DNA of 64,000 nucleotides from Rheinheimera pleomorphica (GTDB taxonomy: Bacteria > Pseudomonadota > Gammaproteobacteria > Enterobacterales > Alteromonadaceae), in NCBI RefSeq assembly GCF_011634895.1, contig NZ_SIRR01000031.1:62001-126000 (forward strand). Reading direction: 5' to 3'. Numbering within the stretch: the stretch's first letter is position 1; each line of letters starts with the position of its first letter. Both the position numbers and the translations under genes were made by a program. The notes under the pieces were generated by a model that did not search any database, was not told where the DNA came from, and saw only the letters and a list, made by a program, of their open reading frames with translations. Shown here in pieces: positions 1 through 9,676 of the stretch.

Positions 1-545
1 CGCCGCAGGCTGTTCCGCACCTTCGCCAGTAAAGGGTCATTGATGGTCTGGGTTAAATCAGCAATCTGAATTTGTGTCGGATCGGTCTGGCCGCCTGCGC
101 CACCGGTACTAATAACTTTAATTTTATTGCGCTTGCAATGCGCCAGCAAAGCCACCTTAGCTTTAATTGAATCTATCGCATCAACCACATAATCGATATC
201 GCTGCTGATAAGCTGACGCAGGTTGTCGGTCGTGACAAAATCTTCTACCTGATGCACGATACAATCCGGGTTTATCGCCTTTATCCTTTGCGCCATCACA
301 GCAACTTTGTCCTGTCCAACAGTGTCTGTCAGCGCATGCAACTGGCGGTTAATATTGCTGATACACACATCGTCCAGATCAATCAGCGTAATAGTACCAA
401 TACCAGAGCGCGCCAACGCTTCAGCCGCCCAGCTACCCACACCGCCTATGCCGACTACACAGACATGCGCCGCGCGAAACGTTTCCAGTGCCGCCACCCC
501 ATATAACCGGGCAATGCCGGCAAACCGTAATTGATAATCGGACAT
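1..545 (-). CDS. tcdA: tRNA threonylcarbamoyladenosine dehydratase (partial)
   Basis: E1/ThiF-like ATP-dependent enzyme that cyclises the t6A modification at position 37 of ANN-decoding tRNAs to ct6A. The visible N-terminal 181 residues begin MSDYQLRFAGIARLYG. They show the Rossmann nucleotide-binding glycines VVGIGGVGSW (about residues 30-39), the ThiF-family NINRQ segment after a conserved IDLDDV strand, and a VDAIDSIKAK segment. The start ATG is at 545-543. The C-terminus lies beyond the left edge. It sits 2 bp downstream of the pseudouridine synthase gene on the same strand, so both could be co-transcribed tRNA/rRNA modification genes. Assignment to TcdA (CsdL/YgdL) rather than ThiF or MoeB rests on the N-terminal sequence and is fairly sure. 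Confidence 0.9.
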   Translation of the reverse strand, partial: MSDYQLRFAGIARLYGVAALETFRAAHVCVVGIGGVGSWAAEALARSGIGTITLIDLDDVCISNINRQLHALTDTVGQDKVAVMAQRIKAINPDCIVHQVEDFVTTDNLRQLISSDIDYVVDAIDSIKAKVALLAHCKRNKIKVISTGGAGGQTDPTQIQIADLTQTINDPLLAKVRNSLR

Positions 546-547
546 CG

Positions 548-1252
548 TTATTCAGTAGCCTGTTTCGGTAAAGTATAAGCCGGCCATGGCAATAACCAGG
601 GCTGAGCCCAGTCAGTTAACAGACCAGTTTGAGCTAATTGTTGGTAACAGCTGCCCGTCAACGGGGCCTGCACATACCGATATTCGGTGTTGTTTAAATA
701 AAATCGCAGCGCATACGCATGCAAATACACCCTATCTGCCGGCGCCCCCTGATACTGGCTGTCACCTAAAATGGGCACCCCCTGGCTTTTCAGCGCCACC
801 CGGACCTGATGCGTTTTACCGCTGTAGGGTTTGACCAGATAGGCCCTGAACGGTAAATCAGTAAAACCCTGGCTAATAAAATAGCTTACCGCCGGCTGCT
901 GCTGGCTGCTAAGCAGCTTCCAGCTACCGCGCCGCGCAGGTGCCATATCGCCTTTTACCCAGCCCTGCTTTTTTGCTGGTTTGCCCGTGGCCAGTGCCAG
1001 ATAGTATTTTTCTACCTGATGCGCAGTGAATAACGCAGTCAATTCTGCGGCCGCCCTGCTGCTGCGCGCCAGTAAAATTAAGCCTGAGGTAACCTTATCC
1101 AACCGATGGACCGGGTATAACTTATAGCCCAGCTGAAGCTCAGCCTGGGCGACCAGACCAGCACCCGCATCGGAGTGAAAGCTGACACCAGCGGCTTTGT
1201 GCAACACGACAAAATCCGCCTGCTGCTCAACGATACTAAAAGCCGGCATCAT
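548..1252 (-). CDS. RluA-family pseudouridine synthase
   Basis: Predicted RNA pseudouridine synthase of 234 residues. The catalytic motif of the RluA family is visible as YPVHRLDKVTSGLILLA (about residues 47-63), with the catalytic Asp in HRLD. A later segment (YSGKTHQVRVALKSQGVPILGD) matches the family RTHQIRVH-type motif. No S4 domain is present, so it is a short single-domain enzyme like RluA or TruC, and it resembles the small RluA-like class seen in Shewanella and Vibrio. The target site in rRNA or tRNA cannot be read from the sequence. The start codon follows the kdsB stop directly, so translation is probably coupled to kdsB. Confidence 0.85.
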   Translation of the reverse strand: MMPAFSIVEQQADFVVLHKAAGVSFHSDAGAGLVAQAELQLGYKLYPVHRLDKVTSGLILLARSSRAAAELTALFTAHQVEKYYLALATGKPAKKQGWVKGDMAPARRGSWKLLSSQQQPAVSYFISQGFTDLPFRAYLVKPYSGKTHQVRVALKSQGVPILGDSQYQGAPADRVYLHAYALRFYLNNTEYRYVQAPLTGSCYQQLAQTGLLTDWAQPWLLPWPAYTLPKQATE

Positions 1253-2005
1253 TCAGGCCTGACTTGCCGCATAACGACGGGCCTGGGCTAAATCATCCGC
1301 AGTGTCTACCCCCACCGCTGGCGTTTGTAACGCGGTGTCTACATGAATGGCTTCGCCCTGCCACAACACCCGCAACTGCTCCAGGCTTTCGATTTGCTCC
1401 AGCGTCGAAGCTGGCCAGCTGACATATTGCTGAATAAAACCGGCACGGTAGGCATAGATACCAATATGGCGCCGGTAATGCTGCGCTAAATCGGCCCTGG
1501 CGACACCGTCGCGATCGTACGGGATAACGCTGCGGCTAAAATACAACGCATAACCGTCTTTATCACTCACCACTTTAACAATGTTCGGGTTAGCAATTTC
1601 TGCCGAGTCAGACAGCGGCACCGCCAGGGTTGCCATGCGGGCTTTTTGCTGCGCCGCCAGATTCTGCGCTACCTGCCGGATAATCAGCGGCGGTATAAAG
1701 GGCTCATCGCCCTGCACGTTCACCACCACCGTATCAGCGGCTAAGCCCAGTTTACTGACCACTTCGGCCAAACGCTCGGTGCCGGAGTTGTGTTCAGCGC
1801 GGGTCATACAGACCTCACCGCCAAAAGCGTCAACAGCGGCAGCAACGCGCTGATCGTCCGTCGCCACGACAACACGACCGGCACCACTTTGCAGTGCCTG
1901 CTGATACACCCGCTCGATCATGCTTTTGCCGCCGATATCAGCCAGCGGCTTACCCGGTAAGCGGCTACTGGCATAACGGGCCGGAATGACGACTAAGAAC
2001 GCCAT
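1253..2005 (-). CDS. kdsB: 3-deoxy-manno-octulosonate cytidylyltransferase
   Basis: Activates KDO with CTP to CMP-KDO, the donor used to build the lipid A inner core in the cytoplasm. The protein has 250 residues, the usual family length. It opens [21 protein letters not shown], the nucleotide-binding N-terminus of KdsB. It also has the conserved [13 protein letters not shown] block (about residues 93-105), the [12 protein letters not shown] segment and the HIGIYAYR segment. It overlaps the Trm112-like gene by 13 bp and lies below lpxK and msbA, a typical KDO/lipid A cluster, so co-expression with lipid A export is expected. Confidence 0.97.
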   Translation of the reverse strand: MAFLVVIPARYASSRLPGKPLADIGGKSMIERVYQQALQSGAGRVVVATDDQRVAAAVDAFGGEVCMTRAEHNSGTERLAEVVSKLGLAADTVVVNVQGDEPFIPPLIIRQVAQNLAAQQKARMATLAVPLSDSAEIANPNIVKVVSDKDGYALYFSRSVIPYDRDGVARADLAQHYRRHIGIYAYRAGFIQQYVSWPASTLEQIESLEQLRVLWQGEAIHVDTALQTPAVGVDTADDLAQARRYAASQA

Positions 2006-2190
2006 TGCTCTACCTCTTCCAGTGTCAGTTCACGCGCTTCATCGGCCAGCAGCACCGGAATGTTATCCCGTACCGGAAAGGCCAGCCGGTCGAAGCTGCA
2101 AATCAGCTGCTGCGAGGCTTGATCGTACTTCAGTTTACCTTTGCAAAGTGGACAAGCCAGAATTTCGGTTAATGCAAGTTTAAGCGCCAT
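1993..2190 (-). CDS. Trm112 family zinc-ribbon protein (YcaR-like)
   Basis: Small 65-residue protein of the Trm112/UPF0434 family, commonly found between lpxK and kdsB in gammaproteobacteria. The visible signature is [14 protein letters not shown], one CxxC half of a zinc-ribbon-like fold; the second half ([20 protein letters not shown]) keeps a single Cys. Eukaryotic Trm112 activates methyltransferases, but the bacterial role is not well defined and none is claimed here. It overlaps lpxK upstream by 11 bp and kdsB downstream by 13 bp, which argues for tight translational coupling. Confidence 0.9.
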   Translation of the reverse strand: MALKLALTEILACPLCKGKLKYDQASQQLICSFDRLAFPVRDNIPVLLADEARELTLEEVEQWRS

Positions 2191-3166
2191 AACTGCTCCG
2201 CAGGTTAGTCAAAATTGTATTAAGTTTAGTGCTAAGGCTAGGATCAAGTTCCGCCTTTACGCCCAGACTAAACCAGTTGTTTTTCGCAAAAGGGCGGCAT
2301 TTTACGGCGTCTTTTTCAGTCATCAGCACCGGGCCGTCAATGGCGGCAAAATCAGCGGCAGAAAACCGATGATGATCGGCAAAGTAATATTGCTGTGTTA
2401 ACGTAAAACCCGCTTGCTGCGCAGTGCGGGCAAAACGTGCCGGGTTACCGATGCCCGCCACTAACGTCACCGCACAAGGGGCTAATGTGTTTTGGCCAAC
2501 TAAGGCATTCGCAGCGCTGACTTGTAATGACATCACACCATCAGCCTGCGCCAGGCTCTGGCTGTTTGCCACCACTAAATCGGCTGTAGCTAAACGCCAT
2601 GGCGCTTCACGCAGCGGCCCTGCCGGCAGCAGCTGGCCATTACCTAACCCACGGCTACCGTCCAGTAGAATAATTTCGACATCCCGCGCTAAACGATAAT
2701 GCTGCAAACCATCATCACTGACAATAATATTGCAGTCTGTGTTCGCCAGTAAAAACGTACCGGCTGCCACCCGATCCGGACACACGACCACAGGGCAACC
2801 GCTTTGTTGTGCCAGCAGCAAGGGTTCATCACCCACCTCTGCTGCGCTATGTTGCAAGCTGACCAAAGTAGGTACACGGATGTTGGCACCATAGCCCCGG
2901 CTGATAATACCGGGTGTCCAGCCTTGCTGGCGTAATAGCTGACACAGCGCCAACGTAAACGGGGTTTTACCGGTGCCACCCACACTGATATTGCCTACGA
3001 TGATCACCGGTACAGGCAGTTTTTGCTGACGCAGAATACCCGCCCTAAACAAAGCGCGTCGCACGGCGCTGACAGCGCCAAACAGCCAGCTAAGCGGCAA
3101 TAATGGCCAGTACGTCTTACCGGGCTGATACCACAGCCGCTCTAGCCATTGACTACTGCGGCTCAC
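2180..3166 (-). CDS. lpxK: tetraacyldisaccharide 4'-kinase
   Basis: Phosphorylates the 4' position of the lipid A precursor disaccharide on the inner face of the inner membrane. The protein has 328 residues, as usual. An N-terminal hydrophobic anchor ([16 protein letters not shown]) is followed by the P-loop [13 protein letters not shown] (about residues 57-69). Family blocks [16 protein letters not shown] and [13 protein letters not shown] are present, as is the DGSRGLGNG segment. It starts inside the end of msbA (4-bp overlap) and overlaps the Trm112-like gene, so it belongs to the msbA-lpxK-kdsB transcription unit. Confidence 0.97.
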   Translation of the reverse strand: MSRSSQWLERLWYQPGKTYWPLLPLSWLFGAVSAVRRALFRAGILRQQKLPVPVIIVGNISVGGTGKTPFTLALCQLLRQQGWTPGIISRGYGANIRVPTLVSLQHSAAEVGDEPLLLAQQSGCPVVVCPDRVAAGTFLLANTDCNIIVSDDGLQHYRLARDVEIILLDGSRGLGNGQLLPAGPLREAPWRLATADLVVANSQSLAQADGVMSLQVSAANALVGQNTLAPCAVTLVAGIGNPARFARTAQQAGFTLTQQYYFADHHRFSAADFAAIDGPVLMTEKDAVKCRPFAKNNWFSLGVKAELDPSLSTKLNTILTNLRSSYGA

Positions 3167-4914
3167 TGCGGCTCGCCAAATTGTAATTTGTACAGCTGGG
3201 CATAAGCGCCGTTTTGCGCCAGTAATGTATGATGATCGCCCTGCTCGACAATACGCCCCTGTTCCATCACGATAATGCTGTCGGCATTTTCAATGGTGGA
3301 TAAACGGTGTGCAATAACAATGCTGGTGCGCCCTTTTAACAACTCATTCAGTGCGGCCTGAATTTTGCGTTCAGACTCAGTATCCAGTGCCGAGGTCGCT
3401 TCATCCAGGATCAAAATCGGTGCTTCGCGCAGTAACGCGCGGGCGATGGCAATACGCTGACGCTGGCCACCTGATAAGCTGACACCGTTTTCACCAATCA
3501 CCGTGTTAAGGCCATCTTTTAACTGGCTGGCAAATTCCAGCACATGGGCTTTTTCTGCTACAGCCAGTAAACGCTGCTCTGACACCGGCTCAGTGCAGCC
3601 ATAGGTAATATTGTTAGCAATACTGTCATTGAACAGGCTGACATGTTGCGACACCAGCGCTAGTTGCTGGCGTAACGATGCCAGCGTACAGTCGCGGATA
3701 TTATGCTGATCAATAAAAATATCACCACTGCTTAGCTCATAAAAGCGGGGTAACAAGCTGGAAATCGTGGTTTTACCGCTGCCGGAACGCCCCACCAGTG
3801 CCACCGTTTTACCCGCTGGCACGCTAAAGCTGATATCAAACAATACCTGCTTATCGTGGCCCGGATAGGTAAAATTAACCTTATCAAAGCAAATATCACC
3901 CTGCACTTTATTCAGCACTGTGCTGCCGGTGTCCTGCTCTACCGGCTGATCTAACACCTCAAACACGCTTCTGGCTGCGGCCAGACCGCGCTGAAACTCA
4001 CTGTTTACCGTGGTAAGCTGTTTCAGCGGTCGCAGTAGCATCATCATGGCACCAACAATAGTGGTAAAGACGCCGGCCGATAAGCTGTTTAACATATCCG
4101 GGAAACTGGCCATATACACCACAAAGGCCAGCGCAAAAGAGGCGATAATCTGAATGGTCGACACGCTGATGGCCCGGGTCGCTTCCATTTTTACGTCCTG
4201 ACGCCGGGTTAAATTATTAATGCTGGCAAAGCGTTTACTTTCAATTTTCTGACCGCCAAAAGATAAAATCACTTTATGGCCGTTGAGCATTTGTTCTGAG
4301 CTGGTGGTGACATCGCCCATTGCGGTCTGGATATTTTTACTGAGCAGGCGAAAACGACGTGACACAAACCGCACCACTACGGCAATCACCGGTGCTATCA
4401 GCAAAAATATTGCCGATAACTGCCAGCTGTAATAAAACATCATCACCAGTAAACCGGTAACAAATACGCCTTCGCGTACCAATACCGCCAGCGCTTTTGA
4501 CGTGGCCTGCTTAATTTGCTCAGTGTTGTAGGTGACTTTAGAGATCAGCTCGCCGGTAGAATGTTGATCATGAAAGCTGACGGGCAGGCGCATATAATGT
4601 TCAAACAATTGCTGTCGCAGATTTTGCACTATATGGGTACCTACCCAGTTCAAACAATAACTGGCAACAAAATTACACACACCACGCAGAATAAAGATCG
4701 CAATAACAAAAAACGGCGCATAGCGCAGATAATCCGTGTTTTTGTCGTTAATGCCCTTATCAATAAAATCCGGCAAATTCGAGATAAAGTAAACATCAAC
4801 CAGCGCATAGCCGAGCATGCCCAAGGCAGCGGCGACAAAACCCAGCCGGTAAGGCTTTACATAACGCAGCAAACGCCGCGCGGTTGAAGAAGTGACTGTA
4901 GTCGGCTGCACCAA
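3163..4914 (-). CDS. msbA: lipid A export ABC transporter, permease/ATPase fusion
   Basis: Flips core-lipid A across the inner membrane as a homodimer. The 583 residues are organised as a six-helix ABC exporter membrane domain (about 20-320) and a nucleotide-binding domain (about 345-580). Visible motifs are Walker A GRSGSGKTTIS, signature LSGGQRQRIAIARA, Walker B ILILDEATSALD and the H-loop IVIAHRLSTI. Position directly above lpxK supports MsbA over other exporters. The upstream gap to comEC is about 30 bp. Confidence 0.95.
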   Translation of the reverse strand: MVQPTTVTSSTARRLLRYVKPYRLGFVAAALGMLGYALVDVYFISNLPDFIDKGINDKNTDYLRYAPFFVIAIFILRGVCNFVASYCLNWVGTHIVQNLRQQLFEHYMRLPVSFHDQHSTGELISKVTYNTEQIKQATSKALAVLVREGVFVTGLLVMMFYYSWQLSAIFLLIAPVIAVVVRFVSRRFRLLSKNIQTAMGDVTTSSEQMLNGHKVILSFGGQKIESKRFASINNLTRRQDVKMEATRAISVSTIQIIASFALAFVVYMASFPDMLNSLSAGVFTTIVGAMMMLLRPLKQLTTVNSEFQRGLAAARSVFEVLDQPVEQDTGSTVLNKVQGDICFDKVNFTYPGHDKQVLFDISFSVPAGKTVALVGRSGSGKTTISSLLPRFYELSSGDIFIDQHNIRDCTLASLRQQLALVSQHVSLFNDSIANNITYGCTEPVSEQRLLAVAEKAHVLEFASQLKDGLNTVIGENGVSLSGGQRQRIAIARALLREAPILILDEATSALDTESERKIQAALNELLKGRTSIVIAHRLSTIENADSIIVMEQGRIVEQGDHHTLLAQNGAYAQLYKLQFGEPQ

Positions 4915-4946
4915 AATAGCGCCCTGCAGATAAAATATGGCTTATT

Positions 4947-7193
4947 CTAGCGTGTTGCGTCTAAGGTTTCAGCATTTCCCACCGGCTTTTGTAACCAATA
5001 GGGGATTCTTTGTGCACGGTATTGCTTTATGACGATACCTGACTCAGTAATATTCAGCCGGATAGCACCGCTTTGCGCGGTATTCAGCAGCGGAATACCA
5101 AGCTGCTGCAACCGCAGCTGCACAGCTTGTGCCGGGTGCTGGTGCCGGTTGTATAAACTGGCACTGTTCAATGCCAGCATCGGTGCCAGCTGGTGCAAAA
5201 ACGCATAATGACTGGAGCTGTTACTACCATGGTGCGACAGTACCAACACATGCGCCTGCAGCTGTGGGTAACGCGCCAACAGCTGCTGCTCAACCTGCTG
5301 GCCAATATCACCGGGCAATAAAATACGCCACTGATAAAGCGCTATCAGTAGCACACAGGAGCGATCATTTTTGCTACTGAAATCGCCCTGACTGTCCAGC
5401 AGGGTTAACCGGGCTGCGCCAAACTGCTTTGGCAATTGGGCACAAGGCCTTGCCGCATCAATATGGCTAATATCGCTGTATATTTGCGCCTGCGGATAGT
5501 GCGTCAGCAGCAAGGGCCAGTCGCCAGTATGATCGCTGTCATCATGGCTTAAAATCAAATAGTCCAGCTGGCGCACTCCCCGGCTGCGTAAATAGGGCAA
5601 TACCTGCGCTGCGGTAGCGCTATGGCTGCCATAACGCGGGCCGGCATCGTACAATAAGCCGCGCTGGCCATGCTGCAGCAATACCGCCAGCCCCTGCCCG
5701 ACATCGATAAGATGCAGCTGCCACTGCACCGGCCGGTGAAAGGCCAGCAGCAAAGGCAGTAGTGACAGCGCCAGCGCACTGTATAACCAGCGGCGGCCAC
5801 TGAGATACAGTGCTAGCAACACCAGTGCCAGTGCCACAATCGATAGCAGCGGCACATCCGGCACGGCCCACCAGCTCTGTTGGCTGGCGCTCCAGTTCAA
5901 CCACCACTGCAACGGTTGAAACACCGTATCGCACAACTGCCACAGCAGGCTGCGCCCGGGTAAGCCGGTTAGCTCTGCCAGCAGGCCTAGTAACAGTAAC
6001 GGAATAGCCAGTAGCGTACACCAGGGCACAAATAACAAATTAGACAACAGCGTCAAGGCTGAACTGCCACCGAACATCAATACACTAAGCAATGCCATAA
6101 ACAGGCTCAGGCTGATATGAAAGCGCAGAAACAGCAGCAAGCGTTGCCAGCGACTTAACCTGGCCGGGCCATGCTGCCATAACAAAAAAAAGATCACGCC
6201 AACGGCCAACATTGACAGCCAAAAGCTTTTGCTTAACGCCAAAAAAGGTTCTGCCAGCAACAGCACTGCGCATAGCAATAGCCAATAATGGCTGTAACTG
6301 AGGTTTCTGTGCTGCAACAGCGCGACCACTAACAGTAGCAGCGCCAGCATCGCCCGCACCGTTGGTATGGCAAACCCCGCCAACCAGGCATAGCTGCAGC
6401 TGGCTAACATCGCCACCAGCAAAGCTAGCGGCCGGCGCCAGGCCAGATAGCGCAGCGGCCAGGGTACAATACGCAACAGCCACAGCACCCAGCCGAATAC
6501 TAAACCAATATGCAAGCCGGATATTGCCACCAGATGTGCCAGCCCCGACTGCTGCAGCCCCAACCACAGCTCGCGGCTAAACTGGCGCTCTCCCATCGTC
6601 AGCGCCAGCAACAAAGGGCCGGTATTAAGCGCGGCCGTCGCACCCTGCATTTTATCCAGCCAATATTGGCGCAAGTTAAACTGCTGTGCCAGCAGCTTAG
6701 GCTCGGTTGCGGTATCGACACTGCCCTGCGCCAGCACCTGCTGCAATAAAGCTTGCGCCTCGCGATTGACACCGCCAGGGTTTGCGACACCAGCCACCGG
6801 CTTTAAGCGGGCGCTAAGTTGCCAGCGCTGCCCAGGGCGCAACACCGTCGCAGGTGCGCTCCAGTTTAATATCAGCTGATAATTACGCCCCGGCGCACTA
6901 TCAAGCTTAAAGTGGAATTGGCTATACTCAGCATAATGTTTTGGCGTACCAACAATGACTCCGGTCAGCGGCGATGCCATGCTTAGCATCTGCTGCTGGG
7001 CCTGAACATAGGCCGTATAGTGCCAGATCCAACAAATAAAGAACGCCGCTACGCCTGCTAAACACCATTGCCGGTAGGCCAACACGATAAAAATGCTGGC
7101 CGTCAGCAAAAATAGCGTGAAAAAGGGTGGCACTATTGGCAAAAATAATGACAATAGGCAGCCAGCGAGCACACCAATACAAAAAGATTTCAT
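4947..7193 (-). CDS. comEC: ComEC/Rec2 family DNA uptake channel
   Basis: Inner-membrane channel that carries single-stranded DNA into the cytoplasm during natural transformation. I take the start at MKSFCIGVLAGCLLSL (7193), giving 748 residues. A longer reading to 7316 would run through the divergent DUF2062 gene and adds a non-hydrophobic leader. Seen: N-terminal membrane helices, the competence-domain core with LVAISGLHIGLVFG, and a C-terminal metallo-beta-lactamase-like domain with LSHDDSDHTGDWP and LSHHGSNSSS. Only 25 bp separate its start from the divergent gene at 7219. No other competence genes are in view. Confidence 0.9.
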   Translation of the reverse strand: MKSFCIGVLAGCLLSLFLPIVPPFFTLFLLTASIFIVLAYRQWCLAGVAAFFICWIWHYTAYVQAQQQMLSMASPLTGVIVGTPKHYAEYSQFHFKLDSAPGRNYQLILNWSAPATVLRPGQRWQLSARLKPVAGVANPGGVNREAQALLQQVLAQGSVDTATEPKLLAQQFNLRQYWLDKMQGATAALNTGPLLLALTMGERQFSRELWLGLQQSGLAHLVAISGLHIGLVFGWVLWLLRIVPWPLRYLAWRRPLALLVAMLASCSYAWLAGFAIPTVRAMLALLLLVVALLQHRNLSYSHYWLLLCAVLLLAEPFLALSKSFWLSMLAVGVIFFLLWQHGPARLSRWQRLLLFLRFHISLSLFMALLSVLMFGGSSALTLLSNLLFVPWCTLLAIPLLLLGLLAELTGLPGRSLLWQLCDTVFQPLQWWLNWSASQQSWWAVPDVPLLSIVALALVLLALYLSGRRWLYSALALSLLPLLLAFHRPVQWQLHLIDVGQGLAVLLQHGQRGLLYDAGPRYGSHSATAAQVLPYLRSRGVRQLDYLILSHDDSDHTGDWPLLLTHYPQAQIYSDISHIDAARPCAQLPKQFGAARLTLLDSQGDFSSKNDRSCVLLIALYQWRILLPGDIGQQVEQQLLARYPQLQAHVLVLSHHGSNSSSHYAFLHQLAPMLALNSASLYNRHQHPAQAVQLRLQQLGIPLLNTAQSGAIRLNITESGIVIKQYRAQRIPYWLQKPVGNAETLDATR

Positions 7194-7218
7194 GTTTGTT
7201 TTTTGTGAATAGGTTGTA

Positions 7219-7746
7219 ATGCCAAAGAACTTTATTAAGAAATATCTACCATCGCCTGAGAAAATCAAGCAGCAGAAGCTATTAAAGATATTTGGCTCGC
7301 TATTGCATGACGGCAATTTATGGCATTTAAACCGGCGCTCGGCGCGCGGCGCTTTTGCCGTCGGCTTATTTTTTGCGTGGATGCCAATACCTTTTCAAAT
7401 GGTGGTATCGGCGGCGGTGGCTATACCGTTGCGGGTTAATTTACCCTTGTCGGTGGCATTGGTCTGGGTCACTAACCCGCTGACCATGCCGATTTTATTT
7501 TATATTGCTTATCTGGTCGGCACGGTCACACTGCGCACACCAATGGAGCCCTTTGCTTTTGAAGCCAGCTGGGCCTGGTTGCAGCACAGTATCGCTACCA
7601 TTGGCAAACCGTTTTTAACCGGCTGCCTGCTGATGGGCATTTGTTCTGCCATTGTGGGTTACTTTGTTATTGACTGGTTGTGGCGCTTATCAATACGTAA
7701 ATCGCAGCTGCTGCGGGCGCTAAAACGCAAACGCCATCCACATTAA
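7219..7746 (+). CDS. DUF2062 domain membrane protein
   Basis: Membrane protein of 175 residues matching the DUF2062 family. The marks are a polar N-terminus, then HLNRRSARGAFAVGLFFAWMP and VWVTNPLTMPILFYIAYLVG in the membrane region, and a basic C-terminus (RALKRKRHPH). Two to three transmembrane helices are evident between residues 45 and 160. The family has no firmly assigned function; some members sit next to glycosyltransferases or comEC. It is divergent from comEC with a 25-bp gap, so the promoters must overlap the opposing coding regions or each other. Confidence 0.8.
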   Translation: MPKNFIKKYLPSPEKIKQQKLLKIFGSLLHDGNLWHLNRRSARGAFAVGLFFAWMPIPFQMVVSAAVAIPLRVNLPLSVALVWVTNPLTMPILFYIAYLVGTVTLRTPMEPFAFEASWAWLQHSIATIGKPFLTGCLLMGICSAIVGYFVIDWLWRLSIRKSQLLRALKRKRHPH

Positions 7747-7761
7747 CGAACAAACAGAAAG

Positions 7762-9000
7762 CTAGCGCTGCCCCAACACCCGCGCGGGCTGCACTTTACT
7801 GGCGCGCCAGGCCGGATATAAAGTTGCCAGCAAGCTCATCAGTAATGCCACCCCCAGCGTCAGCACCACGTCCTGCCATTGCAATAACGATGGAATAAAA
7901 TTGATAAAGTAAATACTTGGGTCCAGTAGCGACTGCCCCAGCCATTGCGTAAGCAGTGCAAATATCGGCTCAATATAACTGGCCAGCAGTACGCCGGCTA
8001 CAGCGCCAAGCAGGCTGCCGACCAGGCCATTAAGCCAGCCCAGCCACATAAAGGTAAAGATAATGGTCGCCGGTGATACGCCCATCGTTAGCAGAATGGC
8101 AATATCGCCCTCTTTTTCCCGCACCGCCATCACCAGGGTGGCAACAATATTAAAACAGGCCACGGCTATCACCAGTGCCAGTACCAGGTATAAAATGCTG
8201 CGTACCATCTGAATATCCTGATAGACATGGCCTTGCGTGCGAAACCAGTCCAACAGATAAACATAGTCCTCAGATACGCGGCCCAGTTCGCGAGCCAGCG
8301 CCGGTGCTGCAAACACATCGTGCAGCCGAAACGCAAAGCCCTGTATGGCGTCCGGCTGAAACTCCAGCAATTGCGCTAGTGTTGGCATGCTCAGCCAGAT
8401 CTGGCTGTAGTCAAGCTGACCACCCACGGCAACAATAGCGCTGACGGTTAAACTGGTACTGGCATGACTGGCCAGGCGGCCATCGTCAGTCAGCTTAGGT
8501 AACAGCAATTGTACCTGCTGGCCAACCTTCGCCCCCAGCGCATCGGCAATGCCCTGTCCCAATACAACATCAGTATCGGCCAGCGTGTCTAACTGGCCGG
8601 CACTGATGTAACCGGCAAAATCGCTGATTTTCCGCTCCGCATCCAGCGCTATGCCACGCACTTCGGCCGCCTTAACCGCGGCGCCAAAGCGCAACATGCC
8701 ATTGGTTTTAATGTAGGGCGCAACGGCTTCAACGCCGGCAACCGCAGCAAATTGTTGCTGTTTGCGCGGCCAATCGGTAATTTTTTGCTGCACCGCCTCC
8801 AGCTCAACATGCGGGATCACCGACAATAACCGCTGTTTCAGTGCCAGTTCAAAGCCATTCATTACCGATAGCGCCAGAATTAAAATTGCCACTCCAAGCG
8901 CGATGCCTGAGGTAGAGCTGGCCGAGATAAAGCGGATAAAGCCGCTGCTATGGCGGGTATTGCGGTAACGCTTTGCCAGTTGCCAGGCCAGATTAGCCAT
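7762..9000 (-). CDS. lolE: lipoprotein-releasing ABC transporter permease LolE
   Basis: One of the two membrane subunits of LolCDE, which extracts outer-membrane lipoproteins from the inner membrane and hands them to LolA. I start at [12 protein letters not shown] (9000) because a GGAGAG ribosome site lies about 6 bp upstream; an in-frame ATG at 9021 has none. Seen: first helix with [21 protein letters not shown], a periplasmic domain, then FtsX-type helices including [13 protein letters not shown], and a C-terminal [16 protein letters not shown]. The [14 protein letters not shown] stretch is closer to LolE than to LolC. It overlaps lolD by 8 bp. Confidence 0.93.
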   Translation of the reverse strand: MANLAWQLAKRYRNTRHSSGFIRFISASSTSGIALGVAILILALSVMNGFELALKQRLLSVIPHVELEAVQQKITDWPRKQQQFAAVAGVEAVAPYIKTNGMLRFGAAVKAAEVRGIALDAERKISDFAGYISAGQLDTLADTDVVLGQGIADALGAKVGQQVQLLLPKLTDDGRLASHASTSLTVSAIVAVGGQLDYSQIWLSMPTLAQLLEFQPDAIQGFAFRLHDVFAAPALARELGRVSEDYVYLLDWFRTQGHVYQDIQMVRSILYLVLALVIAVACFNIVATLVMAVREKEGDIAILLTMGVSPATIIFTFMWLGWLNGLVGSLLGAVAGVLLASYIEPIFALLTQWLGQSLLDPSIYFINFIPSLLQWQDVVLTLGVALLMSLLATLYPAWRASKVQPARVLGQR

Positions 9001-9676
9001 CTGCTCTCTCCAGATGGCCATCGCGCATCAACTGGTAGCTGTCCAGTTTAGACGCCAGTGCTAAATCATGCGTCACCACAATAAAGCTGGTGCCCAGTTC
9101 GCGGTTTAAGCTGCGCAGCAACTGATAGACGGTTTCAGCCGTGTGCTGATCCAGGTTACCGGTGGGTTCATCCGCCAGCACCAATGCCGGCTCGCTGACC
9201 AGGGCGCGGGCAATCGCTACCCGCTGGCGTTCTCCACCACTTAACTCAGCCGGACGATGACTCACCCGATGCGACAACCCCACCCGCTCTAACATCGTCA
9301 TCGCACGGCGGTTAGCCTCAGCGGCTTTCAGACCTCGGATTAACAGCGGCATGGCGACATTCTCCAGCGCAGTAAAATCCATCAATAAATGGTGGAACTG
9401 ATAAATAAAGCCCAGTTGCTCATTCCGTAGCCGGGCTTTTTGCGCCACGCTAAGTTTGGCAATGTCATGGCCCAGAATACTCAGCTGCCCACTATCGGCT
9501 TTATCTAAAGTGCCCAGAATGTGCAGCAAGGTACTTTTGCCCGACCCCGAGCTGCCGACTATCGCCAGCATATCGCCGCGCTCAATTCGCAAATCAGCAC
9601 CATGCAATACCTGGGTAACCTGCTGGCCGTCACGGTAGCTTTTGCAGATCTGGGTGGCTGTCAGTACATTACTCAT
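8993..9676 (-). CDS. lolD: lipoprotein-releasing ABC transporter ATPase LolD
   Basis: Cytoplasmic ATPase that powers LolCE. The 227 residues contain Walker [14 protein letters not shown], the Q-loop region [21 protein letters not shown] typical of LolD, signature [15 protein letters not shown], Walker [13 protein letters not shown] and the switch His in VTHDLALA. It overlaps lolC by 8 bp and lolE by 8 bp, consistent with one lolCDE message. Confidence 0.97.
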   Translation of the reverse strand: MSNVLTATQICKSYRDGQQVTQVLHGADLRIERGDMLAIVGSSGSGKSTLLHILGTLDKADSGQLSILGHDIAKLSVAQKARLRNEQLGFIYQFHHLLMDFTALENVAMPLLIRGLKAAEANRRAMTMLERVGLSHRVSHRPAELSGGERQRVAIARALVSEPALVLADEPTGNLDQHTAETVYQLLRSLNRELGTSFIVVTHDLALASKLDSYQLMRDGHLERADG

